Shown here piece by piece: positions 22,958 to 35,480 of a DNA stretch of 64,000 bases; position 1 is the stretch's first letter, and every line of letters starts with the position of its first letter. Origin of the DNA: Dama dama (Eukaryota > Chordata > Mammalia > Artiodactyla > Cervidae); contig NC_083685.1 in assembly GCF_033118175.1 (NCBI RefSeq), forward strand, positions 129,452,501 to 129,516,500. Reading direction: 5' to 3'. Below the pieces are notes generated by a model that saw only the letters and a program-made list of their open reading frames with translations, had not been told where the DNA came from and did not search any database. Position numbers and translations under genes: made by a program.

Positions 22958-23389
22958 TTTATTGTAAGCTAAAGCTAAACACTCCCCTCATCCAAATATC
23001 ACAATTAAATTTACAACAACCACAAAATACACATTAAAATAGAATTTCACTTACAATATTTTTCGATACTTTTAAGATGACACATTGCGCACGCCCCAGA
23101 AATCAATATGGTCACCTATACACTAATATACACTCAAGCACGGCTTTACAACTATTTCATTTATCCACAGAAAAACCTATTATCAGACCTGACTCCATCA
23201 CTCTCTCCTTAGAACACTTTCAATGAACTTATTTAGCGTTTATGTTCTAATAAATTGGTTGCAAATAGCCCCATTAGATTTTAACCTTCATTAACTGTGT
23301 GCTCTGTAAGAGGAAATTTTAAAAGTGTGAAAAATAAAATTAGCAGTTGAATTAAAAAAAAAAAAAACAAACAACTTTGCTTTAAAAGG

Positions 23390-23578
23390 ATATCTTTGTT
23401 TTAGAAGGATATTCCTGCTGCACAGACAGGGAATCCTGCCCAGTCTCCTGTGGCAACGTGGATGGGAGGGGAGTTTAGGGGAGAATGGATACATGTGTAT
23501 GTACGGCTAAGTCCCTTGGTTGTCCACGGGAAGCTATCGTAATATATTCCAATACAAAATAAAATGTTTAATTAAAAA
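23390..23578 (+). mobile_element. L1 3'-end fragment
   Basis: Sense ruminant L1 3' end: gtggcaacgtggatgggaggggagtttaggggagaatggatacatgtgtatg, then ggctaagtccc and an A-rich end. Only the terminal part is present. Confidence 0.75.
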
Positions 23579-23582
23579 ATTA

Positions 23583-23728
23583 GGGCTTCCCTGGTGGCTC
23601 AGACGGTAAAGAATCCACCTGCAATGCAGGAGACCTGGGTTTGATCCCTGCATCAGGAAGATCCCCTGGAGAAGGGAATGGCTGCCCACTCCAGTGTTCT
23701 TGCCTGGAGAATCCCAAGGACAGATGGG
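23583..23728 (+). mobile_element. Bov-tA SINE, 3'-truncated
   Basis: Sense copy with an excellent head (gggcttccctggtggctcag...caatgcaggagacctggg) and body up to ggagaatcccaaggacag. The Bov-A 3' end (gtcggacacgactgag) is missing. Confidence 0.92.
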
Positions 23729-23860
23729 TGTGGTCAGAAGTTCTTCTTGAGCCAAAATGGTGATCTAGTGCTAATTTCTAAATGCTGGAATTCATGTGTC
23801 AATAACTGGTGAGCTCCGTTTTCTCTGTTATGGAATCATGTAGACGAATATTCATGTGGT

Positions 23861-24060
23861 CAGTCATTCAGTCCTGTCCGACTCTCTGCGACCCCATGGA
23901 CTGTAGCCCGCTAGGCTTCTCTGTCCATGGGATTCTCCAGGCAAGAGTACTGGAGTGGGTTGTCATTTCCTTCTCCACCGCATCTTCCTGACCCAGGGGT
24001 CAAACTCTCACCCCTCGTATGTCCTGCAATGTCAGGCATATTCTTAACCACTGTGCCACT
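23861..24060 (-). mobile_element. Bov-tA SINE
   Basis: Antisense copy from cagtcattcagtcctgtccg to about gtcaggcatattcttaaccactgtgccac; the outer head is diverged. Confidence 0.9.
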
Positions 24061-24300
24061 TTCATGCACCCCTTACAAAAAGAGAGCGTACTAATTTGGA
24101 AAGCTGGACTTTTATATGGATATATTCTTGGGAACTCAGCTTGATGATACATGTTCTAGATGAAGAAAAATCCAATCATGCTGGCTGGTGTTACTTTGAA
24201 TATATGGTCACTAACCTTAAAAGGGACTTTGGGGCCACTCTCAGTCCTATTCTATTTTCCTAGTCTCTTCACACCGGTGTTCTCTGAGATGAGGATTTTC

Positions 24301-24555
24301 TCAGTTCAGCTCAGTTCAGCTCAGTTCAGTCGTTCAGTCCTGTCTGACTCTTTGTGACCCCATGGACTGCCACACGCCAGGCCTCCCTGTCCATCACCAA
24401 CTCCCGGAGTCTACCCCAACTCATGTCCATTCAGTCGGTGATACCATCCAACCATCTCATCCTCTGTCATCCCCTTCTCCTGCCCTCAATCTTTCCCAGC
24501 ATCAGGGTCTTTTCAAATGAGTCAGCTCTTCGCAGCAGGTGGCCAGAGTATTGAT
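24301..24555 (-). mobile_element. BovB (RTE) LINE 3' end
   Basis: Antisense: the (TTCAG)n tail at 24301-24330 is followed by cgttcagtcctgtctgactc, gtcggtgataccatccaacc and catcctctgtcatcccc. Truncated at gtggccagagtattg. Confidence 0.93.
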
Positions 24556-25539
24556 TTTCTATCTCCACTCAAATCTCTAATAACTTTCACTTTCAGCTGA
24601 CCCCCTGGCTTGCCATCACCCTGGAAAATAAAGGGAAACAGAGAAGAGAATGTCTTCAACCGTCAGCCCCTTCCTCTACCCAAACAGGAAGCCCACCTCT
24701 CCCCCTTGACCTAGATTCGTGGTCTCCCATCCTGTCCCTGTGGTCCCGATGCTGCCCTCCTTCCACTTGTAGTCTAGATGCCACTCCCTTCCATCTAGTC
24801 CAGGACTCCACTTCTTTAATTATCTCCTCTCTCTCCTACATCATCTATTTTTTCCTCTCTACGGGATCCTTCCCATCTGCTCATAAACATGCTCAACGAC
24901 CTCCCGCAAACAAAAGAAAGAAACAGCGGAAAGCTTGCCTTGACCCTGCCTTTCCCTCTAGCGCTGACTCTCCCACTGACCTTCTCCTCTTTCCTTCAAG
25001 ATTTTTCCAGCATGGTCCTTCATCTCTCACCTCTTGCTCTCCGCTGAACCTCCTCGAGTCAGGCATTGACTCCAGGCAGTTGCTCAAGTCCACGGGCAAT
25101 GCTGGTCTCTCACACCTGGGGTCTAAGCAGCATCCACCGTCAGCCACTGCTTGCTTCCTTTTCTCTGCTCGGCTCTTAGGCAACCACTCTTCTCTGTCTT
25201 TTCTGAGACCTCCTGGAGGGCTCTTTCTCATCTCCCTTGAATGAGTGTCTGCTTGTCTCTGACTCACAATGTTTCAGCGTCCCCGGCTCTGGTACCCTGT
25301 CCCCCAACCTCTATCCAATCCTTGGTAGAACTCATGCAAGCCTGTACCTCTCCCTACAGATCTACACAGAGGCATCCAAGTGTATGCCCTCAGCTCTGAC
25401 CTTCTCCCCCAACTCCAAATTCATGGATACACAACCTCCTACCGACTGTTCCCCCCGAGTATCAAAGAGCCATCTGGAATGCAAAACTGAGCTCTTCATT
25501 TTTGCTACTACCCCCAGATTCTCAACCTTGTTTCTGCTC
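24556..25539. other. C+T-rich intergenic sequence, possibly very old repeat
   Basis: Pyrimidine-rich text (many ctcctctctc and ccttcccatct blocks) adjoining an L2-type 3' end. It may be the upstream part of that same ancient LINE, but I cannot align it by eye. Confidence 0.3.
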
Positions 25540-25915
25540 TAGCGTCTTTGCACTGGTTTGGAATTCTACTTCCCCAGGGATCCACAGGGATTACTTTCTC
25601 TATTCTAGGCTTCTGAGAAAATGTTACCTCAACTGAGAAGCCTTCCCTGATGGCCCTACCTAAAATGAAACCCACCAGTCTTTTCAGGAATACGCACCTT
25701 TATTTTCTCTCTCTCTCTCTTTTTTTTTTTTTTTTTGTATGGCCCTTAACTATGCCTGGCCTTAAATTGCTTCTTTACTTTCTGCCTCTCCCACTAGGTA
25801 GTTCTTCCAAATGGGGAAGATTATTTTTCTGGTTGGTTCTCTGTTGCCTTCACAGTGTCTGTGAATGACTAGACACAAGATAAACACTCAGTGTGGGAAG
25901 CCATGAGTTAATGAA
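25540..25915 (+). mobile_element. L2 LINE 3' end
   Basis: Sense L2 landmarks: gcgtctttgcactggtttggaattctac, cttctgagaaaatgttacctcaactgagaagccttccctgatggccctacctaaaatg, and the terminal part with cactaggtagttc and gtgtctgtgaatgac. It contains a (CT)n/T run at 25707-25737. Confidence 0.7.
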
Positions 25916-25984
25916 TTTCAGAAAAGTCAGGTACTGTGACTGAAAGCTCTTATATCACTGACTGCAATAATTCCAGACCTGGAA

Positions 25985-26105
25985 AGGAGACAGACAGATG
26001 GATCAATCAATAGATAGAACTGATAGATGGATGGACAGATAGATAAGTGGATGATTGATAGATGATAGAGAGAGAGAGATAGGACAGAGCGATGGATGGA
26101 TAGAC
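25985..26105 (+). repeat. Degenerate GATA/GATG simple repeat
   Basis: Interrupted gatagatg/gatggatg/agagag units over about 120 bp. Confidence 0.85.
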
Positions 26106-26212
26106 ATCTTTCAATGACAAGGGATTTGAATACGGAGAAGAGATGCCTCATTCAGACTATAAACAGAGATGGTCTCCAAGCACTGACCGATTTAAAACCC
26201 TGTGTGCTATTG

Positions 26213-26325
26213 TCTTAAGCGCCTTTGCATGCAACCCATTGCTTAACTGTCCCTACAACTCGACAAGGTGAGAACTCTTATGCCTATTTCACAGATAAGG
26301 AAACTGTGTCTGAGTCTGAGTGTCT
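26213..26325 (-). mobile_element. MIR SINE remnant
   Basis: Antisense MIR pattern: acaaggtgagaactcttatgcctatttcacagataaggaaactgtg, equivalent to the reversed cctcatctgtaaaatgg core. Followed by a small gtctgagt tandem (26308-26338). Confidence 0.65.
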
Positions 26326-26329
26326 GAGT

Positions 26330-27970
26330 CTGAGTACTGTCTGCCTTTGTGTCTGCCAGTTCCCTGAGGCCACAGGTTCAGCCAGTCCTCGGGGCACGTG
26401 AGGGGATGTGGCATCCACGGAGACGGAGGGTGGACTGTGCTCTGCTCTGTGATGTGAGGAGCTTGAGCATCAGTGGGTTTTGGAGCCTGGGGCTTCCTGG
26501 GAGCAGGTCTCCTTGGAGGCTGAGGGTTGACTGAAGTTGGCCAGTGGCTGCCCACCTAGTGACCCAAAGAGCTGGGGTTCAATGCTAGATCCGCCCACCT
26601 TCTAGATCTCAGGGATGTGAATTAGAGAGTGTGACAAGCGGATACCCAGAAGGACTGGGAGGTGAGATACAGATGATGAGAGAGATGGAGACAGAGAGGT
26701 TCCCAGGTGCAGAGAAGGAAGCAGAGGCCAAGGGGGGGTGAAGAGGCTGGAAGCCCCCGTGAGTGGGGCAGTGCATCTATCCCACTCCATCCCACATCTG
26801 TAGATTCTCTGAGAGTCTGTCCCTCTGTCACCCTCCACACACACGTTGTTTACGGTGAGAGGACTGCTGGAGCTCCGCTTTGTTCTGCTCCCTTCACCCC
26901 TGATAAAACACTATTTGCTTGAAGCAAGCGCCAACGACGAGAAACCACGGCCAGTCCCCATCTGAACTGGTGACAAGGTGCATTACTTAGTCGCTGTGTG
27001 GGAAGGTGACCGGTCCTCATTTGTTCTATTTCTCACATCTGGATGTGGCCACACATGGGATTCAGAAAACAGAAAAATCCTTTAAATCAATATCACAACT
27101 TTTTGAAATGCATACAAAGTATGATATATTTATTTACACAGCAAATCCATGATAATATATATATTTATAAAAGCTAATCTTTACTCGTGTTACTAAAGCC
27201 GAGTTTCTTAAACTGTGTCCGGGTATACATTAACATGATTATCCTAACACAGTATTGGTCACTGATCCCTAAATGGCTGGCTACTGTCTCATGCTATAAA
27301 CAGGTTGCTAAATTATTTGTTAGATTCTCAATGGAGATGACCCAGACTTCCATGTCTATGTTCGTAAATTGAGAATGACATCTAAAGGAACCCTGATTTC
27401 ATCTACTGTTTGTAAAATCCATGTCTAGATAGCAGAGGGAAAACCTGGCACGTGGAACTCATCCTTAGACCATTGTTAAATTTGTTCCTTTTACGCCTGT
27501 GTGATGTTTGACTTGAGTGATGCCCATGAGATTTTGTTTCTAGGCTTCATTGGCAACATGCTTCCCAAGCTATTCTTCCAAACACCATCCCTTAGCCGTG
27601 GGGGGAAATGAAAGCGCAGTGGATTCACTTCATGGAAAAAAGCGTGTGTTCTCTTGTCTCCACAAGGTGGCACAGTGGGGACCAAAAATCCTCAGCCTCC
27701 TGATAGAGCTGCAATTACTGGAGGCTCTGACATAATTGCTATTATTAACGCTGCAGTTATCATTATCATTATGATATGCCTAAAGACCAACACACAGCCC
27801 TAGCCTTTGGTGAAAAGAGCAGGAGCTTTAATTTCTGTTTTTAATCTTCTTTTAATCTTCCCTCTGCCTGCCACAGTCGTTGATATTTTGCTTTCTTCCA
27901 ACCCCAACCCTAGGAGCCCCCAGTTTGCACAAGTAGGCATGCAGATCCTTTGTTTATTGAGACAGCTGGA
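26330..27970. other. Intergenic sequence, nothing recognised
   Basis: No repeat or gene I can name; open frames are compositional. Confidence 0.4.
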
Positions 27971-27971
27971 G

Positions 27972-28331
27972 GCTGTCTTTCCCTGTAGGCTCAAGGGTAA
28001 AGACTGCCTGCCAATGCAGGGGACACGGATTCGATCCCTGATCTGGGAAGATCTCGCATGCCACAGAGCAACCAAGCTTGTGTGCCATAAGTACCAAGTC
28101 TGTGCTCTCGAGCCCGGGAGCCACAACTACTGAGCCCACGTGCTGCAAGTACTGAAGCCTAAGCACCCAGAGCCCGTGCTCCGCAACAAGAGGGGCCGCC
28201 GCAGCGAGAAGCCCACGGCCGCAACGAGAGAGGAGCCCCCTCCCATCACAGCTCGCGAAAAGCCCGCGGAGCAACTGAGACCCGGCACGGCCAAAACTAA
28301 ATGAATAAATAAAATTGAAAACAAAAAAGAA
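27972..28331 (+). mobile_element. CHR-type tRNA-derived SINE, near full length
   Basis: Sense copy from ctgtctttccctgtaggctc through the head (gccaatgcaggggacacggattcgatccctg) and the long GC-rich body (gagccacaactactgagcc, agcccgtgctccgcaacaag) to an aaataaataaaat tail. About 350 bp, close to complete. Confidence 0.93.
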
Positions 28332-29519
28332 GGGACTTAAAAAAAAGAAAATTGACAGCTTAGATAATAGCAAGTCCCACTTCTGGAGACGGATAAACCA
28401 TACTTTATCTTGTTTGATGAGTCTGATGCAGCTCTCCAAGTTTTAGTCTTTCATGACTACTCTGATATTTATTTATAATGTAAGAATGAGAAAGCCATCT
28501 TGGAAACTTTGGTTTACAGTTGGGGTCCAGATTTGCTCTTCACAAATTGCTATCTCTCGGGGTTCCACGCCAGATGGAATGCTGGAAAGAAACTCCAAAA
28601 CACTGCAATGCGCTGTCCTTGATTTTACAGACTGGTACTGAGTTTAGACCATCTCTCCCCAGGGCTCAGGGACCAGAAAACGAGGGGTCTGGGAATCTAG
28701 GCGGGGCAATCCTGGGCAGTTACTTACTCACTGGGAGCATATAAAAGAGCAGCCACTTTTTCCCACATGGAAATGAAACTCAGGCTGGCCAGGTGCAGTT
28801 GCCCAAGTCACTCACTGCGCAAGTCACCAATCTGCAGATGCACCTCTTAATAATAACACAAAGGGCCGATAGCGTCCTTGGCCCCAACATTGTCCCCAAT
28901 TTCCATCAATCAAGCCCTTAGCATCTCGAAACTTGGTAGTTTGCTGCCCTTTGTTAGCTACTTAGTCATAAATTCAGGTTGCCCTCATCAGAATCACAGT
29001 GCGTTATTCTAGGGACTATTTTTTATGCCACTACTCACTTCCGGCCTTTGTAATTGCAAAAGCAATATTTCATTTTTTTATGAAATCAGACGTGTCATTT
29101 CAAATGCCTGAACTTTTGCCATTTCAAGTAAGTCCAGTTTTTAAAAGTACAGTAATGTGAGATCTGCAAACTAAGTTCAACAGATATTACTTTTGTTAAT
29201 AAGTTATTGATTGATTTTCATGAGAAATATTCAATTACATCACAGTTAGCTATCCATTAAGGAAAGATTTGAAAAGATGCAGAAAATAACATGAATGAGG
29301 AATTTTTCTCAATTTTTAAACTGAGATAGTTTAGCAATTATAAAATAGGAATAATTGTAGTAAAATACACACATCAGTGAAAAAAGCATAAAAAAAAACC
29401 AAGAAACCAAAAAAAAAGGGGGGGGGGGTAAAAGTAGAGTGAGGGGGGGCAATCATCACATTTTGTGGCTTCAAAGAATGATGAAAAAATATAAAGCAAA
29501 CTTCAAACCAGAAGTGTTT
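28332..29519. other. Intergenic sequence, nothing recognised
   Basis: Mostly AT-rich; an A-run followed by an 11-G run near 29410-29428 is the only local oddity. Confidence 0.4.
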
Positions 29520-29600
29520 GGAAACAGTGAACCAGGGAGGTTGAGTAATTTCCCTAAATTGCACAGCTTTGTTCGTGGCAGTGATGGGAGTAAAACTAAC
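29520..29600 (-). mobile_element. MIR SINE remnant
   Basis: Antisense MIR core: ccagggaggttgagtaatttccctaaattgcacagctttgttcgtggcagtgatgggag. It lies just left of the L1 insertion. Confidence 0.55.
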
Positions 29601-29638
29601 TACTTTGGGAAGAGGGAAGATAACACATTTAGAAAGTT

Positions 29639-31007
29639 TCCCAGTTGCTGGGAAAACTGGTCAACCACTTGTAAAAGAATGAAACTAGAACACTTTCTAA
29701 CACCATACACAAAAATAAACTCAAAATGGATTAAAGATCTAAATGTAAGACCAGAAACTATAAAACTCCTAGAGGAGAACATAGGCAAAACACTCTCCGA
29801 CATAAATCAAAGCAAGATCCTCTATGACCCACCTCCCAGAATACTGGAAATAAAAGCAAAACTAAACAAATGGGACCTAATGAAACTTAAAAGCTTTTGC
29901 ACTACAAAGGAAACTATAAGTAAGGTGAAAAGACAGCCCTCAGATTGGGAGAAAATAATAGCAAATGAAGAAACAGACAAAGGATTAATCTCAAAAATAT
30001 ACAAGCAACTCCTGCAGCTCAATTCCAGAAAAATAAATGACCCAATCAAAAAATGGGGCAAAGAACTAAACAGACATTTCTCCAAAGAAGACATACAGCT
30101 GGCTAACAAACACATGAAAAGATGCTCAACATCACTCATTATTAGAGAAATGCAAATCAAAACCACAATGAGGTACCATTACACGCCAGTCAGGATGGCT
30201 GCTATCCAAAAGTCTACAAGCAATAAATGCTGGAGAGGGTGTGGAGAAAAGGGAACCCTCTTACACTGTTGGTGGGAATGCAAACTAGTACAGCCGCTAT
30301 GGAAAACAGTGTGGAGATTTCTTAAAAAACTGGACATAGAACTGCCATATGACCCAGCAATCCCACTTCTGGGCATACACACTGAGGAAACCAGATCTGA
30401 AAGAGACACGTGCACCCCAATGTTCATCGCAGCACTGTTTATAATAGCCAGGACATGGAAGCAACCTAGATGCCCATCAGCAGATGAATGGATAAGGAAG
30501 CTGTGGTACATATACACCATGGAATATTACTCAGCCATGAAAAAGAATTCATTTGAACCAGTCCTAATGAGATGGATGAAGCTGGAGCCCATTATACAGA
30601 GTGAAGTAAGCCAGAAAGATAAAGAACATTACAGCATACTGACACATGTATATGGAATTTAGAAAGGTGATAACGATAACCCTATATGCAGAACAGAAAA
30701 AGAGACACAGAAATACAGAACAGACTTTTGAACTCTGTGGGAGAATGTGAGGGTGGGATATTTCAAAAGAACAGCATGTATACTATCTATGGTGAAACAG
30801 ATCACCAGCCCAGGTGGGATGCACGAGACAAGTGCTCCGGCCTGGTGCACTGGGAAGACCCAGAGGAATCGGGTGGAGAGGGAGGTGGGAGGGGGGATCG
30901 GGATTGGGAATACATGTAAATCCATGGCTGATTCATATCAATGTATGACAAAACCCACTGGAAAAAAAAAATAATAATAATAAACATTAAAAAAAAAAAA
31001 AAAAAAA
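29639..31007 (+). mobile_element. Ruminant L1, 5'-truncated, with open ORF2 C-terminus
   Basis: Sense L1 of about 1.37 kb bracketed by the 8-bp repeat AGAAAGTT (29631-29638 and 31008-31015), with a poly(A) end at 30989-31007. ORF2 reads open to TAG at 30660-30662 with KINSKWIKDLNVRPETIKLL, HFSKEDIQ..ANKHMK and the C-terminal zinc-knuckle-like CX3CX7HX4C (CWRGC...H...C). Endonuclease and polymerase domains are absent. The 3'UTR has the usual ggtgcactgggaagacccagaggaatcgg. The open frame indicates a young copy. Confidence 0.95.
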
Positions 31008-31309
31008 AGAAAGTTGACCTCAGCCATCAACCTACACGTCATGATGAAAGCATGAATATTTAGAAAAAAAATAATTTTGCGATCCTTAATAAAACAGTAT
31101 AATCTTACAGCTAACAATGCTTTCCCTTTCAAATGCCTTTGAAACATGCTACTGTGATGGATATATGTGGTGAAAAACAAAGAATATTCATTGACTAAGC
31201 AACTCCTAAATGCCAGAGAGTCATGTGCACCTGTGTATCTTTGAACACACATGCACACACACACATGTATACATGTGAAGAGTATATCAGGGTAGGTGTG
31301 TGTGAGGGT

Positions 31310-31465
31310 CCTGATAAATTCTTCACAGTTACCCCACAAGGTCAGTAGCATCACCTCTATTTAAACTCATGGAGAAAGGGAGGCTCGGCGACAAAGAGGG
31401 CATTGCCCAAGTTCCCAGAGGTGGCACGGGGGCACTCCTGCACTCTGAGACCACGTCCATCTGGC
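31310..31465 (-). mobile_element. MIR SINE remnant
   Basis: Antisense MIR: cccacaaggtcagtagcatcacctctatttaaactcatggagaaagggaggctcggcgacaaagagggcattgcccaag. Confidence 0.6.
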
Positions 31466-31652
31466 TGAAAGTCCACGATCCCCACACAGGACGTCACAGC
31501 TTAGCAAAGCCTGCCTGGCGCCCGAGTGTGGCTGCCAGTCCCCTGGGGCCTCTGCACACTCCCGGGGCCCACCAGCACATCACAGACCGAGTTTCCCCAA
31601 GTTCAATTCGCAGAGGCTTATCTGGGTTATAATAGTTCACTTTCAGACACTG

Positions 31653-31863
31653 AGGGCTCCCCTGGTGGGTCAGATGAAGAATCAGCCTGCAATGCAGGAG
31701 ACCCAGCTTGGTTCCCTGGGTCAGGAAGATCCCCTGGAGGAGGAAATGGCAACCCACTCCAGTATCTGTGCCTGGAAAATCCCATGGACGGAGGAGCCTG
31801 GCAGGCTACAGTGTGTGGGGTCACAAAGAGTCATGTTGGACATGACTTACAACAACAACAACA
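31653..31863 (+). mobile_element. Bov-tA SINE
   Basis: Sense copy with head gggctcccctggtgggtcagatgaagaatc, body cctggaggaggaaatggcaacccactcc, 3' gtcatgttggacatgac and an (AAC)n tail at 31851-31863. Confidence 0.94.
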
Positions 31864-33444
31864 TTTAACAGAGATATCAAAGGGATTGCTTTTCCCGTTG
31901 ACAGAAGGGAAATCTCTCAACCTCCAGCAGCATCAGGGACAATCATCGCCTCTGATGATTATGGAAAGCGCGGGTCCTCGGGATTTGTGGTTTTTCCTGC
32001 GGCTACACTTCCACGGTTTTGTCTCTATAAGAGGACTTAACTTTTCCTCCTATGTAAGATGGATTCTGACTCGATGAGCTGAGGTCCCTCTAATATTTTA
32101 GGAGCCCTTGAATCTGGAATCGGCAGTGGCTGGCAGAGGCTCCCCTCTTGCCTTAACCCTGCCCCGTGGCCAGCCTGCCTTCCCAGGCGAGCTGGTATCA
32201 GATGCCATCAGCGGGCAGCACAGCGCACAGTAAATAATTGATCTCCAACATGTGCTTCTAATTCAAACAAAGAGCCTTGAACCACACTGTGTAGCGCATG
32301 TGACTCAAGTATTTTATGTAGAAATTGGAAGCTTTCTGATCAGTCTCTGTAAAGACGTTTTCGCAGGGTCTGAACCTCTGGGGACTGTTTCTGTTTCAAG
32401 TTCAAGTTTCTTAGCTCGTGATTAAGAAGCTTTTATAGGCCCCAGAGGTAAATGAGAGAACAGAGGAAAAAGCATTCTTTGGCTGCGTAATTTAGCAAGA
32501 CTTAATCTATCTGTTTGGGTTTTCATCCACCGGGCTTGCTGAAAACTTTAAATGATTAACCTGTCTCTCTGCGGCCGGCAGACTCTCCAGGGCTTCCATC
32601 AAGAGCCTGACAGCAGAGATCACTCAGCTCAGGTTACCAGCATTATCGAGAAGCCTCTCAATCTCAGTCCAGTGGCTTTTTCTTGGGATAACAGACAGAC
32701 TCTCGATCCAGTGTTCTTTACTTTGCAGTACTTAGCAAATAAAATAAATCAATGAGACCAAACAGCAGGAGGCAAGCGTTTATTTAACTTTAAATGTTCC
32801 CTGGTAGGTACTCAGCAACTCAGAGTCTATTGAACTTTGAAATATTCAGCCATGTTGACTTAAGTCCCCCGTCTTGGCACAAAAGATCCCAAACCGCAAG
32901 CCTGCATATCCCCGGAGGAAAGGAACCCGGGGCGACCTGGTGGAGCAAGACGTTGTTTGCCCCCAGCCAGATCTCATGACCCAACCACACCGCCCTCAGA
33001 GGACTGCGTGAAGTTGCTTTAGTAAACTAATAGCCGTGAAAGAGCAGCCTGCGGATTCTCTCCGACGTGGGGTTTTTCTGACGGCAGAAAAGCTTCCGAA
33101 GCGATGCAGGCGAACGATGCTGTCCGAGGCTGCAGGAAGATGTCGTCTCTTCCGGGGAGCGTCCCCGGAGGCCGCCTTGCTCACGCTCTGCCCACACTTG
33201 GATCTGAACTGCGTCCCAGTTACTAACTTTTATTTTTAAAGCTCTGCCCTCCCAGGAGGCCTTCACAGAGAATTTGCCAAGCGCCTCCCTGCTGCCTTGG
33301 CTGCCGGGCTGTGTGATTCCGCCCTGCGTTCTGTGTGTAGTACCCAAGTGTTTGCATCCCGTTCCCTTAAAAGTGAAAGTAAGAGGAGAGAGGGAGGTCG
33401 GTCACAGCCAGTGTAGGACTGGGGCAGGGTTTGGGGATTGAGCC
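31864..33444. other. Intergenic sequence, nothing recognised
   Basis: No repeat recognised. GC content rises moderately at 33.0-33.3 kb with scattered CpG, but I see no supported exon. Confidence 0.4.
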
Positions 33445-33645
33445 GGCTTCCCTGGTGGCTCAAATGGTAAAGACCCTGCTGGGAATGCAGGATACCTGGG
33501 TTCCATCCCTGGGTTGGGAAGATCCCCTGGAGGAGGAAATGGCAGCCCACTCCAGTATTTTTGCCTGGAGAATTCCATGGACACAGGAGCCTGGCAGGCT
33601 ACAGTCCATGGGGTCGCAAAGAGTCGGACAGGACTGAGCAGCTAA
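33445..33645 (+). mobile_element. Bov-tA SINE
   Basis: Well-preserved sense copy: ggcttccctggtggctcaaatgg to cgcaaagagtcggacaggactgagc. Confidence 0.95.
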
Positions 33646-33717
33646 TACCATGTGATTTAGAGAGTGCCCCAGGTGTAGGGGGGGCGGATTCTAGAAGCCC
33701 ACAGGTGAAGCTTCCTT

Positions 33718-34345
33718 TTAAAAAAGTTCGGGGGACTCCTAGGCATACATCCGGAGAAAAACATGATCCAAAAAGATACACGCACCCCAGTGTCACTGCA
33801 GAACTGTAAAATGGCCAAGACATGGAAGAAACCTAATGTCTGTTGACAGAGGAGTGGATAAAGAAGACGTGGTACATACAGACCATCACTCAGCCATTGA
33901 AAAAATAAAATAATGCCATTTGCAGCAACGTGGATGGACCTAGACATCGTCATACTGAGTGAAGTCAGATAGAGGAGAAGTGTCATACGACATCCCTTTT
34001 ATGTGGAATCTGAAAAGAAATGATACAAATGAACTTACCCACAAAACAAAGAGACTCACAGGCTTGGAGAAGGAACTTGTGGTTGCTGGGGAGAAAGCAT
34101 AGTTAGGGAGTTGGGGATGAACATGGACTCACGGCTCTATTTAAAATGATAAACAGCGAGGCCCTGCTGCGGACCACAGGGAGCCCTGTGTAGTGTTGTG
34201 TAGGAGCCTGGATGGGAGGGGGGTTTGGGGGAGAACGGACACATGTGTGTGCATGGCTGAGTCCCCTCGCTGTTCACCTGAATCCATTGTTAATTGGCTA
34301 GCCCCTCATCAAAATGAAAAGTTCAAAGGAAAATAACAAAGCTCG
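33718..34345 (+). mobile_element. Older L1 3' region
   Basis: Sense L1 ORF2 end and 3'UTR: ctaggcatacatccggag, acacgcaccccagtg, atggccaagacatggaag, gcagcaacgtggatggacctagac, then tatgtggaatctgaaaag and the terminal cagggagccctgtgtagt...ggagaacggacacatgtg. The reading frame is broken, so it is older than the 29.6-kb copy. Confidence 0.9.
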
Positions 34346-34617
34346 GGTGTTTATGCACACCACACGCCTTGCAGAACATCTGAGACAGAAGAATCACTGC
34401 TTATAATAGATGGAACTAGTAGAATATTTTAAACCGAGTAGAATGAGTGTCTAATCATTTAAATAAGCATGGTCCAGAGAATCTACTTGGCACATATCCT
34501 GGCCAACTCTGAAGAAATGAAATAAAATATTTAAAACCAGGGTCTGGGCTTCTTGGTATATATACTTATAGTGCATGTAGATGAATCCATGCAGTCTGAC
34601 CTTGCCAGGAGCTCTTC

Positions 34618-34840
34618 ATTTTAAAATTAATTTTTATTGGTGTATCATCGCTTTACAAAGCTGCGTTAGTTTCTGCTGCAAAATGAATCAACTATACCTA
34701 TATCTATATACACACATATATCTATATCCATCCACATGTGTGTCCCGTCCCTTTTGGACTGCTTTCCCCTTCAGGTCCCTGCAGAGCTCTCAGAGGCGTT
34801 TCCTTGGCTGCACGTAGGTTCTCATTCGTTTCTGCCGAGG
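34618..34840 (-). mobile_element. L1 3'-end fragment
   Basis: Antisense: ttaatttttattggtgtatcatcgctttacaaagctgcgttagtttctgctgcaaaatgaatcaactatacc, followed by the reversed 3'UTR (ccctgcagagctctcag). Confidence 0.82.
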
Positions 34841-35256
34841 ATTCTTAAACACAGCCTCGGGGGACTTTTGCTTTTCTGCCCAAGCGGCACAGCACTTGCT
34901 GGCCTGGGTCTCCATAGGCTCCGGGTCACCAGCCCTAGTGAGGGTCCCATTCAGACAGAGAACCGAATCTGCAGGAGGGGCGGGAGGAAATGAAGGGCAG
35001 CCCAGCGGAGCCAGGCTCACTCTCCCATCGAGGCCGCTTAGGCTTCAGTGTCTCCAGGGCAGTCCCAGGCCCAGAACAATCCTTTTGTGTTTATTTTACT
35101 ATCACAGTGGCATTTCCTCAACCCTTCCAGAAAATCTGTGGTTTCCACAGAGACCCACTCCACCAAAGGTCATCTACAAGTTCACATTGGATGTAACTTG
35201 TGCATCCATTTTATTTTTCCTTCCGAGCCTTTGCTTCCTGGATAATTCCCTCCAGT

Positions 35257-35445
35257 GTTAGTTGCTCAGTCATGTTCAGCTCTTTGTGATCCTGTAAACT
35301 GTAACCCGCCAGGCTCCTGTGTTCATGAAATTCTCCAGAGTGAACCGCCATTTCCTTCTCCAGGAGATCTTCCTGACCCGGGATGGAACCCAGGTCTCCT
35401 GCATTGCAGACACGTTCTTTACCATCTGAGTCACCAGGGAAGCCA
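35257..35445 (-). mobile_element. Bov-tA SINE
   Basis: Antisense from gttagttgctcagtcatgttcagctc to the head gagtcaccagggaagcc. A short internal deletion removes part of the tactggagtggg segment near 35335. Confidence 0.93.
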
Positions 35446-35480
35446 ATTCCTCTAGATCTGTGGCTTACTCTGAGTTTCAT

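Noticed and set aside
25985..26105. CRISPR-like or satellite array
   Set aside because: Units are irregular GATA/GATG tetramers without spacers, a plain simple repeat.
29439..29640. Fusion protein made of upstream sequence plus L1 ORF2
   Set aside because: The upstream part is MIR and unique sequence; the continuous frame across the L1 junction is accidental.
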